Source of the DNA: Escarpia spicata
Taxonomy: Eukaryota; Annelida; Polychaeta; Sabellida; Siboglinidae
Assembly (NCBI GenBank): GCA_963995525.1
Contig: CAXEFP010000001.1
Span: forward strand, 2,042,201-2,106,200
DNA length: 64,000 nt
Direction of reading: 5' to 3'
Part shown: positions 1-12,425 of the stretch, in pieces
How positions within the stretch are numbered: the first letter of the stretch is position 1
Layout: each line of letters starts with the position of its first letter
Translations under genes and position numbers: made by a program
The notes under the pieces: generated by a model
What the model was told of the DNA's origin: nothing
Databases searched by the model: none
What the model saw: only the letters and a program-made list of their open reading frames with translations

Positions 1-122
1 TCCTACTATACTACTATCCTACTATACTACTATCATACTATACTACTATCCTATTATACTACTATCCTACTATACTACTATCCTACTATACTACTATACT
101 AATATACTATTATACTACTATA
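1..122 (+). repeat. Octamer array, left-truncated by window edge
   Basis: TCCTACTA/TACTACTA octamers with variants ATCATAC (about 31-38) and CTATTATAC, turning into near-pure TATACTAC units before CACCAACATAG at 123. Confidence 0.9.
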
Positions 123-714
123 CACCAACATAGCATTGCTCCTCCATACTGCACTCTCCAACTCCAACATAACATGGCTCCTCCATCCTACACACTCCAA
201 CTCCAACATAACATGGCTCCTCCATCCTACTATACTACTATGCTACTATACTATTATACTACTATAATACTATACTACTATGCTACTATACTACTATGCT
301 ACTACTATCCTACTACTATAATACTACTACACTAACATACTACTACTATTCTAACATCCTACACTCTCCAACTCCAACACAGCATGACTCCTCCATCCCA
401 CACTCTCCAACTTCAACATAACATGGCTTCTCCATCCTACACTCTCCAACTCCAACATAGCATGGCTCCTCCATACTGCACTCTCCAACTCCAAAATAAC
501 ATGGCTCCTCCATCCTACACTCTCCAACTCCAACATAACATGGTTCCTCCATCCTACACTCTCCAACTCCAACACAGCATGACTCCTCCATCCCACACTC
601 TCCAACTTCAACATAACATGGCTTATCCTTCCTACACTCTCCAACTCCAACATAGCATGGCTCCTCCAACCTACACTTTCCAAATCCAACATAACATGGC
701 TCCTCCATCCTACA
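123..714 (+). repeat. Class I core (variant GTTAGAATAG)
   Basis: Lead block 123-230 (2.7 units), spacer 231-355, body 356-714 of about nine 39-bp units. The spacer holds the private pair CACTAACATAC and CTATTCTAAC, whose reverse complement recurs at 21627-21655; this ties it to the core at 21266-21858. Followed by an octamer array at 715-1130. Confidence 0.92.
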
Positions 715-1130
715 CTACTATACTACTATCCTACTATACTACTATACTACTATCCTACTATACTACTATCCTACTATCCTACTATACTACTATACTACTA
801 TACTACTATCCTACTATACTACTATCCTACTATACTACTATCCTACTATCCTACTATACTACTATCCTACTATACTACTATCCTACTATACTACTATCCT
901 ACTATACTACTATCCTACTATACTACTATCCTACTATCCTACTATACTACTATCCTACTATACTACTATCCTACTATACTACTATCCTACTATACTACTA
1001 TCCTACTATACTACTATCCTACTATACTACTATCCTACTATACTACTATCCTACTATACTACTATCCTACTATACTACTATCCTACTATACTACTATACT
1101 ACTATACTACTATACTACTATACTACTATA

Positions 1131-1434
1131 CACCAACATAGCATTGCTCCTTCATACTGCACTCTCCAACTCCAACATAACATGGCTCCTCCATCCTACA
1201 CACTCCAACTCCAACATAACATGGTTCCTCCATCCTACACTCTCCAACTCCAACACAGCATGACTCCTCCATCCCACACTCTCCAACTTCAACATAACAT
1301 GGCTTATCCTTCCTACACTCTCCAAATCCAACATAGCATGGCTCCTCCAACCTACACTTTCCAAATCCAACACAACATGGCTCCTCCAACCTACACTTTC
1401 CAAATCCAACATAACATGGCTCCTCCATCCTACA
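1131..1434 (+). repeat. Class II core, one extra unit
   Basis: About 7.8 units without spacer. The unit with CTTTCCAAATCC occurs twice in tandem at its right end (about 1355-1434), one unit more than other class II cores, with a CACAACATGG variant in the first. Array follows at 1435-1594. Confidence 0.9.
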
Positions 1435-1594
1435 CTACTATACTACTATCCTACTATACTACTATCCTACTATACTACTATCCTACTATACTACTATCCT
1501 ACTATACTACTATCCTACTATACTACTATCCTACTATACTACTATCCTACTATACTACTATACTACTATACTACTATACTACTATACTACTATA

Positions 1595-1930
1595 CACCAA
1601 CATAGCATTGCTCCTCCATACTGCACTCTCCAACTCCAACATAACATGGCTCCTCCATCCTACACACTCCAACTCCAACATAACATGGCTCCTCCATCCT
1701 ACTATACTACTATGCTACTATACTATTATACTACTATACTACTATAATACTATACTACTATGCTAATATACTACTATGCTACTACTATCCTACTACTATA
1801 CTACTATAATACTACTACACTAATATACTACTACTATACTAACATCCTACACTCTCCAACTCCAACACAGCATGGCTCCTCCAACCTACACTTTCCAAAT
1901 CCAACATAACATGGCTCCTCCATCCTACAC
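1595..1930 (+). repeat. Class I core with two-unit body
   Basis: Lead 1595-1702, spacer 1703-1840, body 1841-1930 of only about 2.3 units, missing the central seven units of the full body. Inverted counterparts are at 13841-14177, 17330-17667 and 20755-21089. Array follows at 1931-2377. Confidence 0.9.
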
Positions 1931-2377
1931 TACTATACTACTATCCTACTATACTACTATACCACTATCCTACTATACTACTATCCTACTATCCTACTAT
2001 CCTACTATACTACTATACTACTATACTACTATCCTACTATACTACTATCCTACTATACTACTATCCTACTATCCTACTATACTACTATCCTACTATACTA
2101 CTATCCTACTATACTATTATCCTACTATACTACTATCATACTATACTACTATCCTACTATACTACTATCCTACTATCCTACTATACTACTATCCTACTAT
2201 ACTACTATCCTACTATACTACTATCCTACTATACTACTATCCTACTATACTACTATCCTACTATACTACTATCCTACTATACTACTATCCTACTATACTA
2301 CTATCATACTATACTACTATCCTACTATACTACTATCCTACTATACTACTATACTACTATACTACTATACTACTATA

Positions 2378-2642
2378 CACCAACATAGCATTGCTCCTTC
2401 ATACTGCACTCTCCAACTCCAACATAACATGGCTCCTCCATCCTACACACTCCAACTCCAACATAACATGGTTCCTCCATCCTACACTCTCCAACTCCAA
2501 CACAGCATGACTCCTCCATCCCACATACTCCAACTTCAACATAACATGGCTTATCCTTCCTACATTCTCCAAATCCAACATAGCATGGCTCCTCCAACCT
2601 ACACTTTCCAAATCCAACATAACATGGCTCCTCCATCCTACA
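2378..2642 (+). repeat. Class II core (TCCTTCATAC variant)
   Basis: About seven units; the lead reads TTGCTCCTTCATACTGC rather than TCCTCCATACTGC, the same mark as the inverted cores at 13120, 16569, 20026, 22514 and 24349. The array at 2643-3298 carries CCTACAATAC near 2715, the class II-linked octamer mark, and CTGCTATCC variants. Confidence 0.9.
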
Positions 2643-3298
2643 CTACTATACTACTATACTACTATCCTACTATACTACTATACTACTATCCTACTATACT
2701 ACTATCCTACTATCCTACAATACTACTATACTACTATACTACTATACTACTATACTACTATACTACTATCCTACTATACTACTATCCTACTATACTACTA
2801 TCATACTATACTACTATACTACTATACTACTACCCTACTATACTGCTATCCTACTATACTACTATCCTACTATACTACTATCCTATTATACTACTATCCT
2901 ACTATACTACTATCCTACTATACTACTATCCTACTATACTACTATACTACTATACTGCTATCCTACTATACTACTATACTACTATCCTACTATACTACTA
3001 TACTAATATACTACTATACTACTATCCTACTATACTACTATACTACTATCCTACTATACTACTATCCTACTATACTACTATCCTACTATACTACTATCCT
3101 ACTATACTACTATCCTACTATACTACTATCCTACTATACTACTATCCTACTATACTACTATCCTACTATACTACTATCCTACTATACTACTATCCTACTA
3201 TACTACTATCATACTATACTACTATCCTATTATACTACTATCCTACTATACTACTATCCTACTATACTACTATACTACTATACTACTATACTACTATA

Positions 3299-3890
3299 CA
3301 CCAACATAGCATTGCTCCTCCATACTGCACTCTCCAACTCCAACATAACATGGCTCCTCCATCCTACAAACTCCAACTCCAACATAACATGGCTCCTCCA
3401 TCCTACTATACTACTATGCTACTATACTATTATACTACTATAATACTATACTACTATGCTACTATACTACTATGCTACTACTATCCTACTACTATAATAC
3501 TACTACACTAATATACTACTACTATACTAACATCCTACACTCTCCAACTCCAACACAGCATGACTCCTCCATCCCACACTCTCCAACTTCAACATAACAT
3601 GGCTTCTCCATCCTACACTCTCCAACTCCAACATAGCATGGCTCCTCCATACTGCACTCTCCAACTCCAAAATAACATGGCTCCTCCATCCTACACTCTC
3701 CAACTCCAACATAACATGGTTCCTCCATCCTACACTCTCCAACTCCAACACAGCATGACTCCTCCATCCCACACTCTCCAACTTCAACATAACATGGCTT
3801 ATCCTTCCTACACTCTCCAACTCCAACATAGCATGGCTTCTCCAACCTACACTTTCCAAATCCAACATAACATGGCTCCTCCATCCTACA
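3299..3890 (+). repeat. Class I core (GGCTTCTCCAACC variant)
   Basis: Lead 3299-3406 (with CCTACAAACTCC), spacer 3407-3530 of the short type, nine-unit body 3531-3890. The unit near 3838 reads ATGGCTTCTCCAACC instead of ATGGCTCCTCCAACC, shared only with inverted cores at 11832, 15289 and 18746. Array follows at 3891-4338. Confidence 0.92.
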
Positions 3891-4338
3891 CTACTATACT
3901 ACTATCCTACTATACTACTATACTACTATCCTACTATACTACTATCCTACTATCCTACTATACTACTATACTACTATACTACTATACTACTATCCTACTA
4001 TACTACTATCCTACTATACTACTATCCTACTATACTACTATCCTACTATCCTACTATACTACTATCCTACTATACTACTATCCTACTATACTACTATCCT
4101 ACTATACTACTATCCTACTATACTACTATACTACTATCCTACTATCCTACTATCCTACTATCCTACTATACTACTATCCTACTATACTACTATCCTACTA
4201 TACTACTGTCCTACTATACTACTATCCTATTATACTACTATCCTACTATACTACTATCCTACTATACTACTATCCTACTATACTACTATCCTACTATACT
4301 ACTATCCTACTATACTACTATACTACTATACTACTATA

Positions 4339-4603
4339 CACCAACATAGCATTGCTCCTCCATACTGCACTCTCCAACTCCAACATAACATGGCTCCTCC
4401 ATCCTACACACTCCAACTCCAACATAACATGGTTCCTCCATCCTACACTCTCCAACTCCAACACAGCATGACTCCTCCATCCCACACTCTCCAACTTCAA
4501 CATAACATGGATTATCCTTCCTACACTCTCCAAATCCAACATAGCATGGCTCCTCCAACCTACACTTTCCAAATCCAACATAACATGGCTCCTCCATCCT
4601 ACA
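4339..4603 (+). repeat. Class II core (GGATTATCC variant)
   Basis: About seven units. Position 4509-4517 reads GGATTATCC where nearly all other cores have GGCTTATCC; the same change is found in inverse at 11153, 14536 and 18033. The array at 4604-5067 starts with a long run of nearly pure ATACTACT units and lacks the CCTACAATAC mark. Confidence 0.92.
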
Positions 4604-5067
4604 CTACTATACTACTATACTACTATCCTACTATACTACTATACTACTATCCTACTATACTACTATACTACTATACTACTATACTACTATACTACTATAC
4701 TACTATACTACTATACTACTATACTACTATACTACTATCCTACTATACTACTATACTACTATCCTACTATACTACTATCCTACTATACTACTATCCTACT
4801 ATACTACTATCCTACTATACTACTATCCTACTATACTACTATCCTACTATACTACTATCCTACTATACTACTATCCTACTATACTACTATCCTACTATAC
4901 TACTATCCTACTATACTACTATCCTACTATACTACTATCCTACTATACTACTATCCTACTATACTACTATCCTACTATACAACTATCCTACTATACTACT
5001 ATCCTACTATACTACTATCCTACTATACTACTATACTACTATACTACTATACTACTATACTACTATA

Positions 5068-5792
5068 CACCAACATAGCATTGCTCCTCCATACTGCACT
5101 CTCCAACTCCAACATAACATGGCTCCTCCATCCTACACACTCCAACTCCAACATAACATGGCTCCTCCATCCTACTATACTACTATGCTACTATACTATT
5201 ATACTACTATACTACTATAATACTATACTACTATGCTAATATACTACTATGCTACTACTATCCTACTACTATACTACTATAATACTACTACACTAATATA
5301 CTACTACTATACTAACATCCTACATTCTCCAACTCCAACACAGCATGACTCCTCCATCCCACACTCTCCAACTTCAACATAACATGGCTTCTCCATCCTA
5401 CACTCTCCAACTCCAACATAGCATGGCTCCTCCATACTGCACTCTCCAACTCCAAAATAACATGGCTCCTCCATCCTACACTCTCCAACTCCAACATAAC
5501 ATGGTTCCTCCATCCTACACTCTCCAACTCCAATACAGCATGACTCCTCCATCCCACACTCTCCAACTTCAACATAACATGGCTTCTCCATCCTACACTC
5601 TCCAACTCCAACATAGCATGGCTCCTCCATACTGCACTCTCCAACTCCAAAATAACATGGCTCCTCCATCCTACACTATCCAACTCCAACATAACATGGC
5701 TTATCCTTCCTACACTCTCCAACTCCAACATAGCATGGCTCCTCCAACCTACACTTTCCAAATCCAACATAACATGGCTCCTCCATCCTACA
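5068..5792 (+). repeat. Class I core with 12-unit body
   Basis: Lead 5068-5174, spacer 5175-5315, body 5316-5792. The body contains an internal repeat of several units and the private marks CCAATACAGC near 5530 and CACTATCC near 5676, both shared with the inverted bodies at 9420-10551. Array follows at 5793-6392 and includes TACTAATATCC variants. Confidence 0.92.
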
Positions 5793-6392
5793 CTACTATA
5801 CTACTATCCTACTATACTACTATACTACTATCCTACTATACTACTATCCTACTATCCTACTATACTACTATACTACTATACTACTATACTACTATCCTAC
5901 TATACTACTATCCTACTATACTACTATCCTACTATCCTACTATACTACTATCCTACTATACTACTATCCTACTATACTAATATCCTACTATACTACTATC
6001 CTACTATACTACTATCCTACTATACTACTATCCTACTATCCTACTATACTACTATCCTACTATACTAATATCCTACTATACTACTATCCTACTGTACTAC
6101 TATCCTACTATACTACTATCCTACTATACTACTATCCTACTATACTACTATCCTACTATACTACTATCCTACTATACTACTATCCTACTATCCTACTATA
6201 CTACTATCCTACTATACTACTATCCTACTATACTACTATCCTACTATACTACTATCCTACTATACTACTATCCTACTATACTACTATCCTACTATACAAC
6301 TATCCTACTATACTACTATCCTACTATACTACTATCCTACTATACTACTATACTACTATACTACTATACTACTATACTACTATACTACTATA

Positions 6393-6766
6393 CACCAACA
6401 TAGCATTGCTCCTCCATACTGCACTCTCCAACTCCAACATAACATGGCTCCTCCATCCTACACACTCCAACTCCAACATAACATGGCTCCTCCATCCTAC
6501 TATACTACTATGCTACTATACTATTATACTACTATACTACTATAATACTATACTACTATGCTAATATACTACTATGCTACTACTATCCTACTACTATACT
6601 ACTATAATACTACTACACTAATATACTACTACTATACTAACATCCTACACTCTCCAACTCCAACACAGCATGACTCCTCCATCCCACACTCTCCAACTCC
6701 AACATAGCATGGCTCCTCCATACTGCACTCTCCAACTCCAAAATAACATGGCTCCTCCATCCTACA
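6393..6766 (+). repeat. Class I core with three-unit body
   Basis: Lead 6393-6500, spacer 6501-6640, body 6641-6766. The body joins the first unit directly to the CCATACTGC unit, dropping about six internal units. Array follows at 6767-7230. Confidence 0.9.
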
Positions 6767-7230
6767 CTACTATACTACTATCCTACTATACTACTATACT
6801 ACTATCCTACTATACTACTATCCTACTATCCTACTATACTACTATCCTACTATCCTACTATACTACTATACTACTATACTACTATCCTACTATACTACTA
6901 TACTACTATCCTACTATCCTACTATACTACTATCCTACTATACTACTATCCTACTATACTACTATCCTACTATACTACTATCCTACTATACTACTATCCT
7001 ACTATACTACTATCCTACTATACTACTATCCTACTATACTACTATCCTACTATCCTACTATACTACTATCCTACTATACTACTATCCTACTATACTACTA
7101 TCCTACTATACTACTATCCTACTATACTACTATCCTACTATACTACTATCCTACTATACTACTATACTACTATACTACTATACTACTATACTACTATACT
7201 ACTATACTACTATACTACTATACTACTATA

Positions 7231-7861
7231 CACCAACATAGCATTGCTCCTCCATACTACACTCTCCAACTCCAACATAACATGGCTCCTCCATCCTACA
7301 CACTCCAACTCCAACATAACATGGCTCCTCCATCCTACACACTCCAACTCCAACATAACATGGCTCCTCCATCCTACTATACTACTATGCTACTATACTA
7401 TTATACTACTATACTACTATAATACTATACTACTATGCTACTACTATCCTACTACTATACAACTATAATACTACTACACTAATATACTACTACTATACTA
7501 ACATCCTACACTCTCCAACTCCAACACAGCATGACTCCTCCATCCCACACTCTCCAACTTCAACATAACATGGCTTCTCCATCCTACACTCTCCAACTCC
7601 AACATAGCATGGCTCCTCCATACTGCACTCTACAACTCCAAAATAACATGGCTCCTCCATCCTGCACTCTCCAACTCCAACATAACATGGTTCCTCCATC
7701 CTACATTCTCCAACTCCAACATAGCATGGCTCCTCCATACTGCACTCTCCAACTTCAACATAACATGGCTTATCCTTCCTACACTCTCCAACTCCAACAT
7801 AGCATGGCTCCTCCAACCTACACTTTCCAAATCCAACATAACATGGCTCCTCCATCCTACA
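7231..7861 (+). repeat. Class I core with three-unit lead
   Basis: Lead 7231-7376 has one extra 39-bp unit, spacer 7377-7500 has TATACAACTATAATAC, body 7501-7861 has nine units with private changes (CCTGCACTCTCC, CTCTACAACTCC, a second CCATACTGC unit). Array follows at 7862-8237. Confidence 0.9.
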
Positions 7862-8237
7862 CTACTATACTACTATCCTACTATACTACTATACTACTAT
7901 CCTACTATACTACTATCCTACTATCCTACTATACTACTATACTACTATACTACTATCCTACTATACTACTATCCTACTATACTACTATCCTACTATACTA
8001 CTATCCTACTATACTACTATCCTACTATACTACTATCCTACTATACTACTATCCTACTATACTACTATCCTACTATACTACTATCCTACTATCCTACTAT
8101 ACTACTATCCTACTATACTACTATCCTACTATACTACTATCCTACTATACTACTATCCTACTATACTACTATCCTACTATACTACTATCCTACTATACTA
8201 CTATACTACTATACTACTATACTACTATACTACTATA

Positions 8238-8790
8238 CACCAACATAGCATTGCTCCTCCATACTGCACTCTCCAACTCCAACATAACATGGCTCCTCCA
8301 TCCTACACACTCCAACTCCAACATAACATGGCTCCTCCATCCTACTATACTACTATGCTACTATACTACTATGCTACTACTATCCTACTACTATAATACT
8401 ACTACACTAATATACTACTACTATTCTAACATCCTACACTCTCCAACTCCAACACAGCATGACTCCTCCATCCCACACTCTCCAACTTCAACATAACATG
8501 GCTTCTCCATCCTACACTCTCCAACTCCAACATAGCATGGCTCCTCCATACTGCACTCTCCAACTCCAAAATAACATGGCTCCTCCATCCTACACTCTCC
8601 AACTCCAACATAACATGGTTCCTCCATCCTACACTCTCCAACTCCAACACAGCATGACTCCTCCATCCCACACTCTCCAACTTCAACATAACATGGCTTA
8701 TCCTTCCTACACTCTCCAACTCCAACATAGCATGGCTCCTCCAACCTACACTTTCCAAATCCAACATAACATGGCTCCTCCATCCTACAC
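8238..8790 (+). repeat. Class I core with shortened spacer
   Basis: Lead 8238-8344, spacer reduced to about 85 bp (8345-8429), nine-unit body 8430-8790. It shares CTATTCTAAC with the core at 123-714. It is the last complete core before the orientation switch. The array at 8791-8957 is unusually short and regular. Confidence 0.9.
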
Positions 8791-8957
8791 TACTATACTA
8801 CTATCCTACTATACTACTATCCTACTATACTACTATCCTACTATACTACTATCCTACTATACTACTATCCTACTATACTACTATCCTACTATACTACTAT
8901 CCTACTATACTACTATCCTACTATACTACTATACTACTATACTACTATACTACTATA

Positions 8958-8995
8958 CACCAACATAGCATTGCTCCTCCATACTGCAATGCTAT
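8958..8995. other. Inversion junction with 10-bp inverted repeat
   Basis: A normal lead begins (CACCAACATAGCATTGC) and stops after ATACTGCA at 8988. Bases 8965-8974 (ATAGCATTGC) and 8986-8995 (GCAATGCTAT) are perfect reverse complements around an 11-base loop. From 8996 the DNA is a minus-oriented octamer array entered away from its normal edge. The expected reverse-arm continuation after ATGCTAT is GTTGG; AATAG is found instead. This is what fold-back copying primed by GCA at 8986-8988 on TGC at 8972-8974, followed by a second switch, would leave. An assembly or chimeric-read origin is not excluded. Confidence 0.85.
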
Positions 8996-9419
8996 AATAG
9001 TAGGATAGTAGTATAGTAGGATAGTAGTATAGTAGGATAGTAGTATAGTAGGATAGTAGTATAGTAGGATAGTAGTATAGTAGGATAGTAGTATAGTAGG
9101 ATAGTAGTACAGTAGGATAGTAGTATAGTAGGATATTAGTATAGTAGGATAGTAGTATAGTAGGATAGTAGGATAGTAGTATAGTAGGATAGTAGTATAG
9201 TAGGATAGTAGTATAGTAGGATATTAGTATAGTAGGATAGTAGTATAGTAGGATAGTAGTATAGTAGGATAGTAGGATAGTAGTATAGTAGGATAGTAGT
9301 ATAGTAGGATAGTAGTATAGTAGTATAGTAGTATAGTAGTATAGTAGGATAGTAGGATAGTAGGATAGTAGTGTAGTAGGATAGTAGTATAGTAGTATAG
9401 TAGGATAGTAGTATAGTAG
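8996..9419 (-). repeat. First minus-oriented octamer array
   Basis: TAGTAGTA/TAGTAGGA octamers with AGTACAG near 9108 and two GGATATTAG variants near 9132 and 9220. It lacks the near-pure run that normally lies beside a lead block, as expected if the junction cut into the array. Confidence 0.88.
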
Positions 9420-10800
9420 TGTAGGATGGAGGAGCCATGTTATGTTGGATTTGGAAAGTGTAGGTTGGAGGAGCCATGCTATGTTGGAGTTGGAGAGTGT
9501 AGGAAGGATAAGCCATGTTATGTTGGAGTTGGATAGTGTAGGATGGAGGAGCCATGTTATTTTGGAGTTGGAGAGTGCAGTATGGAGGAGCCATGCTATG
9601 TTGGAGTTGGAGAGTGTAGGATGGAGAAGCCATGTTATGTTGAAGTTGGAGAGTGTGGGATGGAGGAGTCATGCTGTATTGGAGTTGGAGAGTGTAGGAT
9701 GGAGGAACCATGTTATGTTGGAGTTGGAGAGTGTAGGATGGAGGAGCCATGTTATTTTGGAGTTGGAGAGTGCAGTATGGAGGAGCCATGCTATGTTGGA
9801 GTTGGAGAGTGTAGGATGGAGAAGCCATGTTATGTTGAAGTTGGAGAGTGTGGGATGGAGGAGTCATGCTGTGTTGGAGTTGGAGAGTGTAGGATGTTAG
9901 TATAGTAGTAGTATATTAGTGTAGTAGTATTATAGTAGTATAGTAGTAGGATAGTAGTAGCATAGTAGTATATTAGCATAGTAGTATAGTATTATAGTAG
10001 TATAGTAGTATAATAGTATAGTAGCATAGTAGTATAGTAGGATGGAGGAGCCATGTTATGTTGGAGTTGGAGTGTGTAGGATGGAGGAGCCATGTTATGT
10101 TGGAGTTGGAGAGTGCAGTATGGAGGAGCAATGCTATGTTGGAGTTGGAGAGTGTAGGAAGGATAAGCCATGTTATGTTGGAGTTGGATAGTGTAGGATG
10201 GAGGAGCCATGTTATTTTGGAGTTGGAGAGTGCAGTATGGAGGAGCCATGCTATGTTGGAGTTGGAGAGTGTAGGATGGAGAAGCCATGTTATGTTGAAG
10301 TTGGAGAGTGTGGGATGGAGGAGTCATGCTGTATTGGAGTTGGAGAGTGTAGGATGGAGGAACCATGTTATGTTGGAGTTGGAGAGTGTAGGATGGAGGA
10401 GCCATGTTATTTTGGAGTTGGAGAGTGCAGTATGGAGGAGCCATGCTATGTTGGAGTTGGAGAGTGTAGGATGGAGAAGCCATGTTATGTTGAAGTTGGA
10501 GAGTGTGGGATGGAGGAGTCATGCTGTGTTGGAGTTGGAGAGTGTAGGATGTTAGTATAGTAGTAGTATATTAGTGTAGTAGTATTATAGTAGTATAGTA
10601 GTAGGATAGTAGTAGCATAGTAGTATATTAGCATAGTAGTATAGTATTATAGTAGTATAGTAGTATAATAGTATAGTAGCATAGTAGTATAGTAGGATGG
10701 AGGAGCCATGTTATGTTGGAGTTGGAGTGTGTAGGATGGAGGAGCCATGTTATGTTGGAGTTGGAGAGTGCAGTATGGAGGAGCAATGCTATGTTGGTGT
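9420..10800 (-). repeat. Double class I core with 655-bp tandem duplication
   Basis: Body 9420-9895 (12 units), spacer 9896-10040, fused body 10041-10551 (13 units, a lead block running into a body without any octamer array), spacer 10552-10694, lead 10695-10800. About 9485-10040 repeats at a shift of 655 bp. Both bodies carry GTTGGATAGTG and CTGTATTGG, linking them to 5316-5792. Array follows at 10801-11152. Confidence 0.9.
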
Positions 10801-11152
10801 ATAGTAGTATAGTAGTATAGTAGTATAGTAGTATAGTAGTATAGTAGGATAGTAGTATAGTAGGATAGTAGTATAGTAGGATAGTAGTATAGTAGGATAG
10901 TAGTATAGTAGGATAGTAGTATAGTAGGATAGTAGTATAGTAGGATAGTAGTATAGTAGGATAGTAGTATAGTAGGATAGTAGTATAGTAGGATAGTAGT
11001 ATAGTAGGATAGTAGTATAGTAGTATAGTAGTATAGTAGTATAGTAGTATAGTAGTATAGTAGTATAGTAGTATTGTAGGATAGTAGGATAGTAGTATAG
11101 TAGGATAGTAGTATAGTAGTATAGTAGGATAGTAGTATAGTAGTATAGTAGT

Positions 11153-11417
11153 GTAGGATGGAGGAGCCATGTTATGTTGGATTTGGAAAGTGTAGGTTGG
11201 AGGAGCCATGCTATGTTGGATTTGGAGAGTGTAGGAAGGATAATCCATGTTATGTTGAAGTTGGAGAGTGTGGGATGGAGGAGTCATGCTGTGTTGGAGT
11301 TGGAGAGTGTAGGATGGAGGAACCATGTTATGTTGGAGTTGGAGTGTGTAGGATGGAGGAGCCATGTTATGTTGGAGTTGGAGAGTGCAGTATGGAGGAG
11401 CAATGCTATGTTGGTGT
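11153..11417 (-). repeat. Class II core (GGATAATCC variant)
   Basis: About seven units with GGATAATCC at 11238-11246. The array before it contains GTATTGTAGG at 11071-11080, the class II-linked mark. Array follows at 11418-11831 and includes GGATAATAG. Confidence 0.92.
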
Positions 11418-11831
11418 ATAGTAGTATAGTAGTATAGTAGTATAGTAGGATAGTAGTATAGTAGTATAGTAGTATAGTAGGATAGTAGTATAGTAGGATA
11501 GTAGTATAGTAGGATAGTAGTATAGTAGGATAGTAGTATAGTAGGATAGTAGGATAATAGTATAGTAGGATAGTAGTATAGTAGGATAGTAGGATAGTAG
11601 GATAGTAGTATAGTAGGATAGTAGTATAGTAGGATAGTAGTATAGTAGGATAGTAGTATAGTAGGATAGTAGTATAGTAGGATAGTAGGATAGTAGTATA
11701 GTAGGATAGTAGTATAGTAGGATAGTAGTATAGTAGGATAGTAGTATAGTAGTATAGTAGTATAGTAGGATAGTAGGATAGTAGTATAGTAGGATAGTAG
11801 TATAGTAGTATAGTAGGATAGTAGTATAGTA

Positions 11832-12425
11832 GTGTAGGATGGAGGAGCCATGTTATGTTGGATTTGGAAAGTGTAGGTTGGAGAAGCCATGCTATGTTGG
11901 AGTTGGAGAGTGTAGGAAGGATAAGCCATGTTATGTTGAAGTTGGAGAGTGTGGGATGGAGGAGTCATGCTGTGTTGGAGTTGGAGAGTGTAGGATGGAG
12001 GAACCATGTTATGTTGGAGTTGGAGAGTGTAGGATGGAGGAGCCATGTTATTTTGGAGTTGGAGAGTGCAGTATGGAGGAGCCATGCTATGTTGGAGTTG
12101 GAGAGTGTAGGATGGAGAAGCCATGTTATGTTGAAGTTGGAGAGTGTGGGATGGAGGAGTCATGCTGTGTTGGAGTTGGAGAGTGTAGGATGTTAGTATA
12201 GTAGTAGTATATTAGTGTAGTAGTATTATAGTAGTAGGATAGTAGTAGCATAGTAGTATAGTAGCATAGTAGTATAGTATTATAGTAGTACAATAGTATA
12301 GTAGCATAGTAGTATAGTAGGATGGAGGAGCCATGTTATGTTGGAGTTGGAGTGTGTAGGATGGAGGAGCCATGTTATGTTGGAGTTGGAGAGTGCAGTA
12401 TGGAGGAGCAATGCTATGTTGGTGT
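11832..12425 (-). repeat. Class I core (GTTGGAGAAGCC variant)
   Basis: Nine-unit body 11832-12191, short-type spacer 12192-12319, lead 12320-12425. The spacer has a private GTACAATAG near 12288. Array follows at 12426-13119, with a single TAGTACTATAG interruption near 12445. Confidence 0.92.

Larger units (their letters stand above)
1..8985 (+). repeat. Plus-oriented satellite arm
   Basis: All ten complete cores here read CACCAACATAG, lead block, then spacer and body, or class II body, on the + strand. The octamer arrays on this strand have almost no G. From the junction outward the cores carry the variants seen in the other arm in the same order (CCAATACAG-type, ATTATCC-type, GGCTTCTCC-type), so this arm is an inverted partner of 9420-21626. 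Confidence 0.93.

Noticed and set aside
123..714. CRISPR-like layout (39-bp repeats with blocks between)
   Set aside because: The 39-bp units are directly adjacent without spacers, and the blocks between cores are themselves simple repeats.
8958..8995. The junction hairpin as a transposon end or rho-independent terminator
   Set aside because: There is no T-run, no target-site duplication and no second end; each stem half is ordinary lead sequence in opposite orientation.
9420..9895. G-quadruplex potential of GGATGGAGGAG and GTTGGAGTTGGAG
   Set aside because: Only runs of two G are present, so at most weak two-layer structures; no run of GGG pairs was seen beyond isolated GTGGGATGG.
9543..9905. 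Cysteine-rich 13-residue repeat frames on the G-bearing strand of the cores, which look like a small repeat protein
   Set aside because: 39 bp is a multiple of three, so several frames on both strands stay open together. Variants do not favour silent changes in any one frame, and units end in TAG at the first octamer or spacer.
11418..11831. Triplex (H-DNA) potential of the octamer arrays
   Set aside because: The strands mix A, C and T (or A, G and T), so they are not purine/pyrimidine tracts with mirror symmetry.
10628..12163. Long open frame of 511 codons on the minus strand, and many similar frames of 200-500 codons in both arms
   Set aside because: The octamer strand lacks G, so TAG and TGA cannot occur and TAA is rare; 8 bp x 3 gives a spurious 16-residue repeat. 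Frames run through arrays whose length changes by 8 bp, which would shift the frame each time. No splice, promoter or codon-selection signal was seen.
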